The notes below the pieces were generated by a model, which was not told the origin of the DNA, searched no databases, and saw nothing but the letters and a program-made list of their open reading frames with translations. Below, piece after piece: positions 48,144 through 56,581 of a DNA stretch of 64,000 bases (its first letter is position 1; every line of letters starts with the position of its first letter). This DNA comes from Puniceicoccaceae bacterium (GTDB taxonomy: Bacteria; Verrucomicrobiota; Verrucomicrobiia; Opitutales; Coraliomargaritaceae), in NCBI GenBank assembly GCA_902587165.1, contig CACIKF010000001.1, positions 62,001-126,000 of the forward strand, written 5' to 3'. Both the position numbers and the translations under genes were made by a program.

Positions 48144-49181
48144 ATGAAAGAAAACGTGAGAATGGCAGATATTGCTCAGCGGCTAGGCATTGCACCGTCG
48201 ACGGTCTCACGTGCGCTCAACGGAAGCGCGCGTATCAGTGAGGCCCGTCGACAGGAGATACTGACCGTTGCAGATGAGCTCGGCTACCGACCCAACCCGA
48301 TGGTGAGCGCATTAATGAAAAACCGGCATAAGCGCTCCGACCCACTCGAGGCCGGCACCATTGCGCTAGTGACCGACTACGCCTCTGCCGGCGGCTGGAA
48401 AAAGAAGGACGTCTGCCAATGGGAATACGACGGGCTCGTCGCGCGCGCCGGGGAGATGGGCTTCAAAATCGAAGAGTTTCCCCTGAGCGATTACGATGAC
48501 GACCCGCTCCGGCTGGAAAAGGTGCTCCGCGTGCGTGGCATCCGCGGCGTCCTGCTTGGCTTCTCGCGTAATCCGCAGCGCAAACTCGATCTGCCGACCG
48601 ACCACTTCGCCGTTGCCGGGCTGAGCGCTTACTTTCGCCGCAGCGCCGTCGACCGCTCGAACTTTCATGGACTCTATAATGTGCGGCTCGCGCTCGATAC
48701 TATGCGCCGCTACGGCTACAAGAAGATTGGTCTCGTCGTGCCCGAATTCAATAACCGGATCTCCGGTTATCTCTGGTCCGGCGGAATGCTCGACTGGCAG
48801 CGCCGCCTGCCCGAGAGCAATAAATGCACGCCCTTCATTCCCGAGTCCGACACCAGCTTCGATAACTTTGCCTACTGGATCCGCACTGAGCAACCCGATG
48901 CCCTACTCGTCTATAAGCTCCCCGTTGAAAAATGGTTGGCCAAGATCGGCCAGCACGCACCCGAAGATATTGGCATCGCGTACCTCTTCCGCACCAAAGA
49001 TGAAATGGACTACGCCGCCGGCATTAACGGCAACCTCGAACAAGTCGGCGCGACCGCGCTCGACCTCGTGATCACAAATCTAAACACTAACCAGCTCGGC
49101 CTCCCCGCAACACCCAAGGAAGTGCTTGTCAAAGGCTACTGGCAAAGCGGTCACACGCTCAGGCAGATCACAGGAACCTAA
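48144..49181 (+). CDS. LacI-family transcriptional regulator
   Basis: Repressor-type regulator of 345 residues from the ATG at 48144. An adjacent ATG at 48141 and a longer frame back to 48057 are possible, but the latter crosses the operator repeats. The LacI HTH is clear (MADIAQRLGIAPSTVSRALNG, residues 7-27), followed by the hinge helix LGYRPNPMVSALM. A periplasmic-binding-protein-like effector domain follows (GTIALVTDYAS onwards). It is divergent from the Nit1C operon and followed after 0.5 kb by a GH32 gene. Either could be its target; LacI proteins usually sense sugars. Confidence 0.88.
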   Translation: MKENVRMADIAQRLGIAPSTVSRALNGSARISEARRQEILTVADELGYRPNPMVSALMKNRHKRSDPLEAGTIALVTDYASAGGWKKKDVCQWEYDGLVARAGEMGFKIEEFPLSDYDDDPLRLEKVLRVRGIRGVLLGFSRNPQRKLDLPTDHFAVAGLSAYFRRSAVDRSNFHGLYNVRLALDTMRRYGYKKIGLVVPEFNNRISGYLWSGGMLDWQRRLPESNKCTPFIPESDTSFDNFAYWIRTEQPDALLVYKLPVEKWLAKIGQHAPEDIGIAYLFRTKDEMDYAAGINGNLEQVGATALDLVITNLNTNQLGLPATPKEVLVKGYWQSGHTLRQITGT

Positions 49182-49202
49182 AGAGCAGGCAAGGAAGGGA
49201 AC

Positions 49203-49442
49203 ATGGAGCACGGATGGCATCCACAGTGCTCCGCTCGAAAGAAGCCTTTCGCCCGAAGTTCCACTTCTCTCAAAAGGCCGAGTTCGATACCGACAGGTGG
49301 CTCCACTCTTAACATCTTCTCGATCAATGCAATTAGGTCGATCTATTATGGTGATCCTATGTCAATTCCCGAACCCTCGACCTATGCACGCCTCCTTGGC
49401 GGAACCGTTCTCGGGTACGCCTTCTGGCGGAGAAGGAAGTAG
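49203..49442 (+). pseudogene. GH32 fragment joined to a PEP-CTERM tail
   Basis: A decayed junction. Bases 49238-49294 match 50528-50584 of the downstream GH32 gene at 51 of 57 positions and encode KEAFRPKFHFSQK in one frame, which stops soon after. In a different frame, ending at 49442, is a clear PEP-CTERM sorting signal: IPEPSTYARLLGG, a hydrophobic stretch and the basic end WRRRK. PEP-CTERM tails are cut and sorted by exosortase. No complete exported protein precedes the tail, so this looks like two gene remnants brought together by rearrangement. Confidence 0.65.
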
Positions 49443-49663
49443 AACAAAGATTCCTTCCTAGAAGCCTCTACAAGGCTCCGTAAAGTCTCCCCTTTCTCTT
49501 ACCCTAGTGAGGCATCCAAGCCTATTCTCGAGTTTTCGTATGTGGCTAGTCTCACTCAATCGATGCAATCGACGAAGCCCCCCCCCCGAAGCCGTCGTGA
49601 TTAATCCATCATGTGACGTATCTGGACATTTACTTATGCAGGCGCATTGAGTAAGATTATCAG

Positions 49664-51895
49664 ATGCTAAACAAAATACAGCTCTTACTGCTGCCCATCA
49701 TGGTGCCCAGTCTAGTTGCTGCCAAGTCAAAGCTCCCCTTCGCCAACAGCGATTTTGAGTCGGGCGGCATCGAAAACTGGACAGCCAAAGGCGAAGCCTT
49801 CGAAAGCAATCCCTTTGAACGGCAATCAAGAGTAAAAGACCAACGCGTTCACAGCACGATGCAGGGCGACTTTTGCGCCCATTCAGGCATGCATGGCGAT
49901 TACCGTGCTGGCAGCCTCACTTCCACTGCATTTGATATTAGTCACGACTACCTCAGCTTTCGCATCGCAGGTGGAGTTCACCCAGGCACGCGCATCGAAG
50001 TTTTAGTTAAGGGTGAAGTAGTCAAAGATTGTAGCGGCATCGAAAACTGGATGCTGAAAGCCAACTACTTCGACCTTAGCGAATGGCGTGGTCAATCGGC
50101 GCAGATTCGGATCGTCGACGAAGTCGAAGCATCTTGGGGGCACATCATTGCGGATGACTTTCAACTAACAGACACAAAGCCTAACTTCTTAGCTTGGAAT
50201 CAACACGAACGCACATTCATTGTCAGCAAGGAACATCTAGTTTTCCCAATTAACAATCTGCCCGAAACGGTCGAACGCGGTTTTCGAGACCGCAAGGACT
50301 GGCTTGAAGTCAAAGGTAGCCCCGTACAAGTACTCGTCGATGGCAAGCCTGTCCGACACTATTGGGCAAAACTGGCCGACAATAAAGCTGCAACTCACTG
50401 GTATGCCTCGCTCAGCCTCGAAGATTTCCAAGGACAAGAAGTGACCATTCGAACATGGCGCTCCACCCAAGAAGGCTTCGCCCAGATCCGGCAAACAGAC
50501 CACATTCCTGGCGAAGAACAATTCCACAAAGAGGCCTTCCGCCCGAAGTTCCACTTCTCTCAAAAGACCGGGTTCAATAACGACCCCAATGGCATGGTCT
50601 ACCACGAAGGCACCTGGCACTACTTCTGGCAGCACAACCCAATGAAAAAGACCATGGGCAACCAAACCTGGGGGCACGCCACCAGCACCGACCTGCTTCA
50701 TTGGACACAACATAAAGGCGCCCTCTTCCCCTACACCAACGGCGACCATTACATGTTCTCCGGCAGCGGAACCGTCGACAAGTTAAACACTTCCGGCTTT
50801 GGCAAAAATGCGATCGTGCTCTTTTTCACCAATACCAGCGTCGGCGAATGCATCGCCTATAGTAATGATGGCGGTCAAAGTTTTCGGCGCTACGAAGATA
50901 ATCCGATTATCACCTTCGACAAGAGGGATACTGGTGGAAAACCGTTCCACATCGGACGCGATCCAAAAGTCATTTGGTATGCCTACGATCAGAACGACAC
51001 AGCGCTTAACGAGACTGCTGCCAAGTATGGCGGACATTGGGTCATGCTAGTTTATGACTTCACTGACGGGAAAGAAAACCAGAGCGGCCGCTTCTACACC
51101 TCCATAGACATGAAGCACTGGGAACACCAGAGCGACTTGTTCGGCTACTTCGAGTGTATGGAGGTCTTTGAACTGCCCGTCAATGGCGACGCAGCAAACA
51201 AGCGCTGGGTCGTTTATTCAGGGGATGCGCGATACGCAGTTGGCGACTTCGATGGCAAAAAGTTTACCCCTGAGCATGAAGGCAAACATCGCCTCCACTA
51301 CGGTACCTACTATGCCTCACAAACATTTGATAATGCTCCAGGCGGACGCAAAATTCAAGTGGGTTGGAACACTTCGCAGGCAGCCCCAGAAGCTCCCTAT
51401 GCTGGCCACCACAGCTTTCCGCACGAGCTCACACTGCACACTGAGGTCAACGGCATACGCATGCGCGCCAATCCGATCGAGGAAATCAAAGAGCTCCGTG
51501 CCAAGAGCCATCGAGTGAATCCTGTCGAACTAAGCCCGGGCTCACCTGCAGTCTTACCAATCCTGAGCAACACCTTTGAGCTGAGGCTAGAATTTGACCC
51601 TAAAGACAGTGATCAAGTCTTCATCGACATCCCAGGCACCCACATCCGCTACAGGACCAAAGAACAAATCATTGAACACCGTGAAATCCCACTCGAAGTC
51701 ATCGACGGCAAAGTAAGGATGCACATACTCGTCGACGCCTGTCTCTACGAGATCGCAGGCAACGATGGCCGCGTCTACGTATCCTTACCACGCGACTACA
51801 AGCTACCCATTACAGAAATCAAGATTGAGGCCATCGGTGGTAATGCCACCCTCACACAATTGGAATTACACGAACTTAAGTCAATTTGGGAATAA
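49664..51895 (+). CDS. Exported GH32 fructan/sucrose hydrolase
   Basis: Glycoside hydrolase that cuts beta-fructosyl linkages of levan, inulin or sucrose. The 743-residue protein has a signal peptide (about 1-20), then an N-terminal beta-sandwich (about 25-170, FANSDFESGGIENW...) resembling carbohydrate-binding regions that accompany GH32. The catalytic propeller begins at KFHFSQKTGFNNDPNGM with nucleophile Asp307, followed by RDPKVIWY (transition-state Asp) and FECMEVFELP with the general-acid Glu. A C-terminal sandwich domain follows. EC-M-E in place of the usual EC-P is a small variation. A LacI-type regulator lies upstream. Confidence 0.9.
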   Translation: MLNKIQLLLLPIMVPSLVAAKSKLPFANSDFESGGIENWTAKGEAFESNPFERQSRVKDQRVHSTMQGDFCAHSGMHGDYRAGSLTSTAFDISHDYLSFRIAGGVHPGTRIEVLVKGEVVKDCSGIENWMLKANYFDLSEWRGQSAQIRIVDEVEASWGHIIADDFQLTDTKPNFLAWNQHERTFIVSKEHLVFPINNLPETVERGFRDRKDWLEVKGSPVQVLVDGKPVRHYWAKLADNKAATHWYASLSLEDFQGQEVTIRTWRSTQEGFAQIRQTDHIPGEEQFHKEAFRPKFHFSQKTGFNNDPNGMVYHEGTWHYFWQHNPMKKTMGNQTWGHATSTDLLHWTQHKGALFPYTNGDHYMFSGSGTVDKLNTSGFGKNAIVLFFTNTSVGECIAYSNDGGQSFRRYEDNPIITFDKRDTGGKPFHIGRDPKVIWYAYDQNDTALNETAAKYGGHWVMLVYDFTDGKENQSGRFYTSIDMKHWEHQSDLFGYFECMEVFELPVNGDAANKRWVVYSGDARYAVGDFDGKKFTPEHEGKHRLHYGTYYASQTFDNAPGGRKIQVGWNTSQAAPEAPYAGHHSFPHELTLHTEVNGIRMRANPIEEIKELRAKSHRVNPVELSPGSPAVLPILSNTFELRLEFDPKDSDQVFIDIPGTHIRYRTKEQIIEHREIPLEVIDGKVRMHILVDACLYEIAGNDGRVYVSLPRDYKLPITEIKIEAIGGNATLTQLELHELKSIWE

Positions 51896-52259
51896 ATCGT
51901 CTATTACAACATGAAACGCAGGAAGGTCCTCAACTTCTTTTAATCTGCCACTTGGGTCGCCATAGCCGCGCAAACCGAGGTTCATCAAAGTATTTTCCGC
52001 GAGGCGAATACACGCATCCACGAAGTCCCATTGCCACTGTAGCCCTCTTAAAATTATAGAAGCACACAAAACAGTCAACCTGCGCCTATACAACGTATGG
52101 AGCTTAGGCCATGACGATATCATTACCCAAATCATGGACATTGGCAATTACCTACTCAAGTGCTTCTCCCGAAACTGGAAAATGCACTAAGAAACTTGAT
52201 ATGGTTAACAAGTAATGTGACTATGCAGACATGATCAATTATTAACAAAGAAACCTCTC
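51896..52259. other. Intergenic stretch without a recognised gene
   Basis: 364 bases between the GH32 gene and the ebo cluster. One 88-codon minus-strand frame and a plus-strand frame that ends SLGHDDIITQIMDIGN... can be read, but neither has a plausible start or family match. They may be remnants. The ebo operon promoter is presumably in the AT-rich final 60 bases. Confidence 0.4.
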
Positions 52260-52526
52260 ATGCAAGACTCTGCAAACAAACCAATGCTTGACCTTTACTT
52301 CATGGATGCGCGCTCCAAGCTGATCGACATTGCAGCATTTATGGATCGGATCGCCCGTAATCAACAGACGGATGACTATCGCTACTGCGCCTTCGTCGAA
52401 GCACTCAACTGCTTGAATTCGGAGAATCGGGCGGAGAGTGTTTTGAATGCATTCAGTGATCACTCAACCATACCAAGCGCTATAGCATCACCCGGCCCCG
52501 CGACCGGAGCACTCAAGATAGACTGA
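52260..52526 (+). CDS. Small protein at the EboA position of the ebo cluster
   Basis: An 88-residue soluble protein (FMDARSKLIDIAAFMDRIAR near 14-33) with predicted helices and no catalytic motif. It is the first gene of the ebo operon and ends 5 nt before eboB. Some ebo/edb clusters begin with such a small gene, whereas cyanobacterial EboA is much longer (about 250 residues), so homology to EboA itself is not shown. It is called from position and operon coupling. Confidence 0.6.
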   Translation: MQDSANKPMLDLYFMDARSKLIDIAAFMDRIARNQQTDDYRYCAFVEALNCLNSENRAESVLNAFSDHSTIPSAIASPGPATGALKID

Positions 52527-52531
52527 GCGCG

Positions 52532-53341
52532 ATGCGATACATCGAACCACACGCTCACATGGTGAGCCGCACAACAGACGACTATCAAGCACTCGTCATG
52601 GCGGGCTGCAGAGCGGTCTGCGAACCAGCGTTCTGGGCAGGCTTTGACCGCAGCTCAGTCGCAAGCTTCTATGACTACTACCGCCAACTCACTGAGTATG
52701 AGCCAAAGCGCGCCGCTCGCTTCCACCTGCCACACTACAGCTGGATCTGCATCAACCCCAAGGAAGCTGAAGACCTTGTGTTCGCGCGTGAAGTGATTCA
52801 AATCATCCCCAAATTCTTAGAGAAAGAGACCGTTCTGGGAGTCGGCGAGATCGGCCTGAATAAAAATTCAAAAAACGAAGTCGCGATTCTTGAGGAACAA
52901 GTCCAGCTAGCTCTGGACCATGACCAGCTGATCTTGCTTCATACTCCGCACCTAGAAGACAAGTTAAAGGGGACCCAGTTGATTGTCGACATACTCCAAC
53001 AGGATCCACGCGTCAATCCGAACAAGGTGCTGATTGATCACGTCGAGGAACATACGATCCGGAAAGTGATTGAAGCAGGCTTCTGGGCAGGGATTACACT
53101 CTACCCCGAGTCCAAATGCACCCCGCCCCGTGCGGTCGATATGCTAGAGCAATACGGATCAAGTAATCGCTTATGGATGAATTCCGCCTGCGACTGGGGC
53201 GTCAGCGACCCATTGTCCTTGCCCAAGGCAATCTTAGAGCTCCGCAAGCGCAGCTTTAGCGAGGAGGAGATTGATCGCTTAGTCTATCAGAACCCGGTGC
53301 GCTTCCTCAAACAATCCCCTAAATTCAAGTTAGATATTTAG
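52532..53341 (+). CDS. eboB: TatD-like metal-dependent hydrolase EboB
   Basis: The 269-residue amidohydrolase-fold protein has metal motif EPHAHM (4-9), then GVGEIGLNKN (Glu ligand), LLHTPH (His ligand), LIDHVEEHT and NSACDWG (Asp ligand). These match the TatD/TIM-barrel metal site. The family occurs as part of ebo clusters, where it is needed for export or processing of a cluster-specific metabolite; the substrate is unknown. It sits between the small first gene and eboE. Confidence 0.85.
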   Translation: MRYIEPHAHMVSRTTDDYQALVMAGCRAVCEPAFWAGFDRSSVASFYDYYRQLTEYEPKRAARFHLPHYSWICINPKEAEDLVFAREVIQIIPKFLEKETVLGVGEIGLNKNSKNEVAILEEQVQLALDHDQLILLHTPHLEDKLKGTQLIVDILQQDPRVNPNKVLIDHVEEHTIRKVIEAGFWAGITLYPESKCTPPRAVDMLEQYGSSNRLWMNSACDWGVSDPLSLPKAILELRKRSFSEEEIDRLVYQNPVRFLKQSPKFKLDI

Positions 53342-53348
53342 AGACTTC

Positions 53349-54521
53349 ATGCAATTTAACGGTTCGCTTCACCTCGGCTATTCAACCAACATCCACCGAG
53401 GCAATACATGGGAAGAAACTTTCTCGAGTTTACAACAGGCAACCCTCGCGGTGCGCCAACAAGCCTGCCCTGCCGATACGCCCTACGGAATCGGTTTGCG
53501 CCTTAGCAACACTGCCTCTGAGGAGCTAGCGATTGAAACCAATCTAGACGCGCTGAAGCGCTGGCTCGACCAACATAATTGTTACGTTTTCACAATCAAT
53601 GGCTTCCCGTATGGCAACTTCCACGAAACCCGCGTAAAGGAACAAGTCTACGTGCCCGACTGGCAGTCTACTAACCGGTTAGATTACACAAAACGACTCT
53701 TTAGCCTCCTTGCAGAGCTATTACCTAAAGGCGCCGAAGGCAGCGTCAGTACTCTTCCCTGCTCCTTTAAGCCATGGATCAGCAAGCCCTCAGAACTACA
53801 AGATATACAGAGCCACCTCCTACTGTGCGCTGAACATATCGAAGCCCTGAGCGAACGCTATGACTGCGACTTCCATCTGGGGCTTGAGCCCGAACCTTTT
53901 GGCTACCTTGAGACGACCGATGAAATGGTCGCATTCATGGATTCAATGCGCTCGTTAACTTCCCAGCCAGACCTGATTAATCGACGTATTGGTATCAACT
54001 ACGACACTTGTCATATGGCGATACAATTTGAAACCGCCGCTGAGAGCTTAAAACGACTAGTTGAGGAAGAAATACGCTTAAGTAAAATCCACCTAAGCTC
54101 CGCCTTAAAGGTGCAAGCATGCGCCTCTAGCATGACGGCACTCAGTCATTTCAATGACCCTATTTACCTACATCAGGTCGTCAGTCGGGATGCCAATGGC
54201 CAAATCCAGCGCTGGCAAGACCTAGACCTCGCACTCGAGGCCAAGGAGCAACTGCAGCACTGTGAACAAGAATGGCGCGTACACTTTCACGTGCCACTCT
54301 ACGCAGAGCCAGTCGCAGGACTTGAGACCACTGTCGAACACCTGGAGGACACTCTGGATTTCCTCGCCCAAAATCCGAGCTACTGCACGCATCTTGAATT
54401 CGAAACCTACACTTGGGAAGTCCTGCCACCGAATATGCGTGCTAATTCTGTAGTCGATCAACTAGTGGCTGAACATCAATGGTGTCAGACGGCGCTCAAG
54501 GCTCGCGGAATTTCACTTTAA
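53349..54521 (+). CDS. eboE: Metabolite-traffic protein EboE (sugar-isomerase-like barrel)
   Basis: The 390-residue protein is a xylose-isomerase-like TIM barrel. Characteristic EboE segments include FNGSLHLGYSTNIHRGNTWEE (start), FTINGFPYGNFH, LGLEPEPFGYLET and GINYDTCHMAIQFE, the last two holding probable metal ligands (Glu, Asp, His). EboE is required for scytonemin precursor movement in cyanobacteria. The gene is 7 nt after eboB and 18 nt before eboC. Confidence 0.87.
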   Translation: MQFNGSLHLGYSTNIHRGNTWEETFSSLQQATLAVRQQACPADTPYGIGLRLSNTASEELAIETNLDALKRWLDQHNCYVFTINGFPYGNFHETRVKEQVYVPDWQSTNRLDYTKRLFSLLAELLPKGAEGSVSTLPCSFKPWISKPSELQDIQSHLLLCAEHIEALSERYDCDFHLGLEPEPFGYLETTDEMVAFMDSMRSLTSQPDLINRRIGINYDTCHMAIQFETAAESLKRLVEEEIRLSKIHLSSALKVQACASSMTALSHFNDPIYLHQVVSRDANGQIQRWQDLDLALEAKEQLQHCEQEWRVHFHVPLYAEPVAGLETTVEHLEDTLDFLAQNPSYCTHLEFETYTWEVLPPNMRANSVVDQLVAEHQWCQTALKARGISL

Positions 54522-54539
54522 TGAACGCCCCCTGATATA

Positions 54540-55400
54540 TTGAAGCAGGCACTACAAATCCACCTGAATCTCGCACGCGCCTCCAACCTGCCAACCGTGG
54601 CCTCTAATGCTTTGTGCGCCTGCCTGTTATCTGGCCAGTTCTCCTTGCCCATCTGCGTAGGCGCAATTATCGCCGCAAGTTTGATGTACACCGGTGGTAT
54701 GTATCTGAACGACTGGCGGGATGCCAACTACGATCGTCAACACAGGCCAGAACGCCCAATACCCGCGCAACAGATTTCACAAAAAACAGTCGGACTCTGC
54801 GCAATCGCCTATTTTACGCTAGCCGTAAGCATCAGTCTTCTGATTAGCACCTCCGCCACACTTTGGCTCTGCCTCTTGCTAACGACTATAGTCGCTTACG
54901 ATCTACACCATAAAAACAACACCTACAGCCCTCTACTGATGGCCGCCTGTCGTGCACTACTCTACCCATGGATTGCCAGCTTGCACAGCGAAGCATTGTC
55001 AGCACACATCCTCATCGCCGCCTTGGGTGCATTCAGCTATACCCTCGCTCTCAGCCGGATTGCACGAACGCCTTCGCTTTTTAAGCAATGGCCAATCCCG
55101 ATGGGCGCACTAATTGCCCTACCAGCGATTCTTTGGCTCGCCTACACCAAGGGACAATTGTCATTAAATACCATCGCAACCTCCAGTGGTTTCGCGCTAT
55201 GGTGCGTCTACAGCCTGCGCGGACTTTACCTAGGGCCCTTGAATGCAAGTTTCACTATCAAAAACCTCATTGCTGGGTTTTGTGCAGTCGACTTGATGGC
55301 CCTTAGCTTTTACGGTTCACTATCCCCAATAAATTCGCTACTGTTTGTTGCTTTATTGTTTTCTACCTTACTACTTCAAAAAAAGATCTCAGGAACCTAA
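54540..55400 (+). CDS. eboC: UbiA-like prenyltransferase EboC
   Basis: The 286-residue polytopic membrane protein has about eight hydrophobic helices and the UbiA aspartate motif MYLNDWRDANYDRQHRPERPI (near 58-78), with Asp residues positioned to bind a prenyl-diphosphate Mg2+ complex. No ATG is available, so a TTG start at 54540 is used; an ATG at 54522 is stopped within five codons. It ends in TAATG with eboD. The lipid and acceptor are unknown. Confidence 0.82.
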   Translation: MKQALQIHLNLARASNLPTVASNALCACLLSGQFSLPICVGAIIAASLMYTGGMYLNDWRDANYDRQHRPERPIPAQQISQKTVGLCAIAYFTLAVSISLLISTSATLWLCLLLTTIVAYDLHHKNNTYSPLLMAACRALLYPWIASLHSEALSAHILIAALGAFSYTLALSRIARTPSLFKQWPIPMGALIALPAILWLAYTKGQLSLNTIATSSGFALWCVYSLRGLYLGPLNASFTIKNLIAGFCAVDLMALSFYGSLSPINSLLFVALLFSTLLLQKKISGT

Positions 55401-56581
55401 TGCCAATCAACGCCTACAGTATCGTCGAAGAATTTAAGGTCAGCTATAAACATCAAGTCGTCTTTACCGAAAACATATTTGATGTGAGAAACCCGCTGCT
55501 TGCGACTACGATTCAAGAGCTTTGCCGCAATGAACGAACAAAGATCTTTATCGTCATCGACGCGCCCCTACTTGAAGCTATCCCAATACTCCAGTCACAA
55601 ATCGACGAATACTTCACGCATCACGAGGCAAGCCTGCAAATGACTGCCTGTTGGAGCCTACCCGGAGGCGAGCAGCTAAAGAACCACGCCGAATATCTGC
55701 AAAACTTATACACCGAGATCGACAAACACGATCTCTGTCGACACTCCTGCATCCTTGCCATCGGCGGTGGTGCACTCCTAGATGTGGTAGGCTATGCAGC
55801 TGCCACTTCTCACCGCGGGATTCGACACATACGCCTGCCCACGACCTCATTAAGCCAAGGCGATGGTGGCTGCGGCGTAAAAAACAGTGTCAATTTTGCC
55901 ACTAAAAAGAATTTTCTGGGTACCTTTACTCCACCCCATGCAGTGCTCAACGATCTCAACTTTTTAAATGCCTTGCCACAAGCACAACTGATCGATGGCT
56001 ACATTGAGGCAGTCAAGGTTGCACTCATTAAAGATGCTGACTTCTTTAGAACGATAGAGCGACAAGCAGACGCTCTCGTTGCCCGAGATCCGAAAGCAAT
56101 TGCACAGGTCATTCAGACCTCAGCGCGTCACCATATTTTGCACATTACCCGCAATGGCGACCCTTTCGAGCTAACCACTTCAAGACCCCTCGATTTCGGC
56201 CATTGGGCCGCTCATAAACTTGAAGCAATCAGCGATTTTACACTCAGCCATGGGCAAGCAGTCGCCATTGGTATCGCTCTCGACAGCATCTATTCACAGC
56301 GAACAGGCTTTCTCCACGAGAACCAACTGGAGCGTATTCTTAACCTAATTGAAGCTTTAGGCTTTAAGTGCTTTCATACCACGCTCTCCCAGCGGATTAA
56401 AAATGGGGACCACCTTATCGTAAAGGGCTTAGAAGAATTTCGCCAACACCTAGGTGGTCAACTTACGATCCCTCTAGTTCGCGACATCGGTGCGCAATTC
56501 GAAGTCCACGAGATGGACATAGGCATCCTCGAAGACTGCATTGATCAACTCAAACAACGTACTTTCAATCCAGTTGAATGA
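55400..56581 (+). CDS. eboD: 3-dehydroquinate synthase-like protein EboD
   Basis: A 393-residue NAD-dependent sugar-phosphate cyclase fold. Visible are IGGGALLDVVGYAA (NAD site), PTTSLSQGDGGCGVKNSVN (in AroB PTTLLAQVDSSVGGK), and the three metal ligands Glu in DGYIEAVK, His in DFGHWAAH and His in SHGQAVAIG. All ligands are present, so catalysis is plausible, but this is the EboD branch and not AroB: the substrate is probably not DAHP. It overlaps eboC by one base and eboF by four. Confidence 0.85.
   Translation: MPINAYSIVEEFKVSYKHQVVFTENIFDVRNPLLATTIQELCRNERTKIFIVIDAPLLEAIPILQSQIDEYFTHHEASLQMTACWSLPGGEQLKNHAEYLQNLYTEIDKHDLCRHSCILAIGGGALLDVVGYAAATSHRGIRHIRLPTTSLSQGDGGCGVKNSVNFATKKNFLGTFTPPHAVLNDLNFLNALPQAQLIDGYIEAVKVALIKDADFFRTIERQADALVARDPKAIAQVIQTSARHHILHITRNGDPFELTTSRPLDFGHWAAHKLEAISDFTLSHGQAVAIGIALDSIYSQRTGFLHENQLERILNLIEALGFKCFHTTLSQRIKNGDHLIVKGLEEFRQHLGGQLTIPLVRDIGAQFEVHEMDIGILEDCIDQLKQRTFNPVE

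Noticed and set aside
51881-52147. 88-codon minus-strand frame after the GH32 gene
   Set aside because: No family resemblance, no ribosome-binding site seen, and it overlaps the GH32 3' end; treated as chance or remnant.
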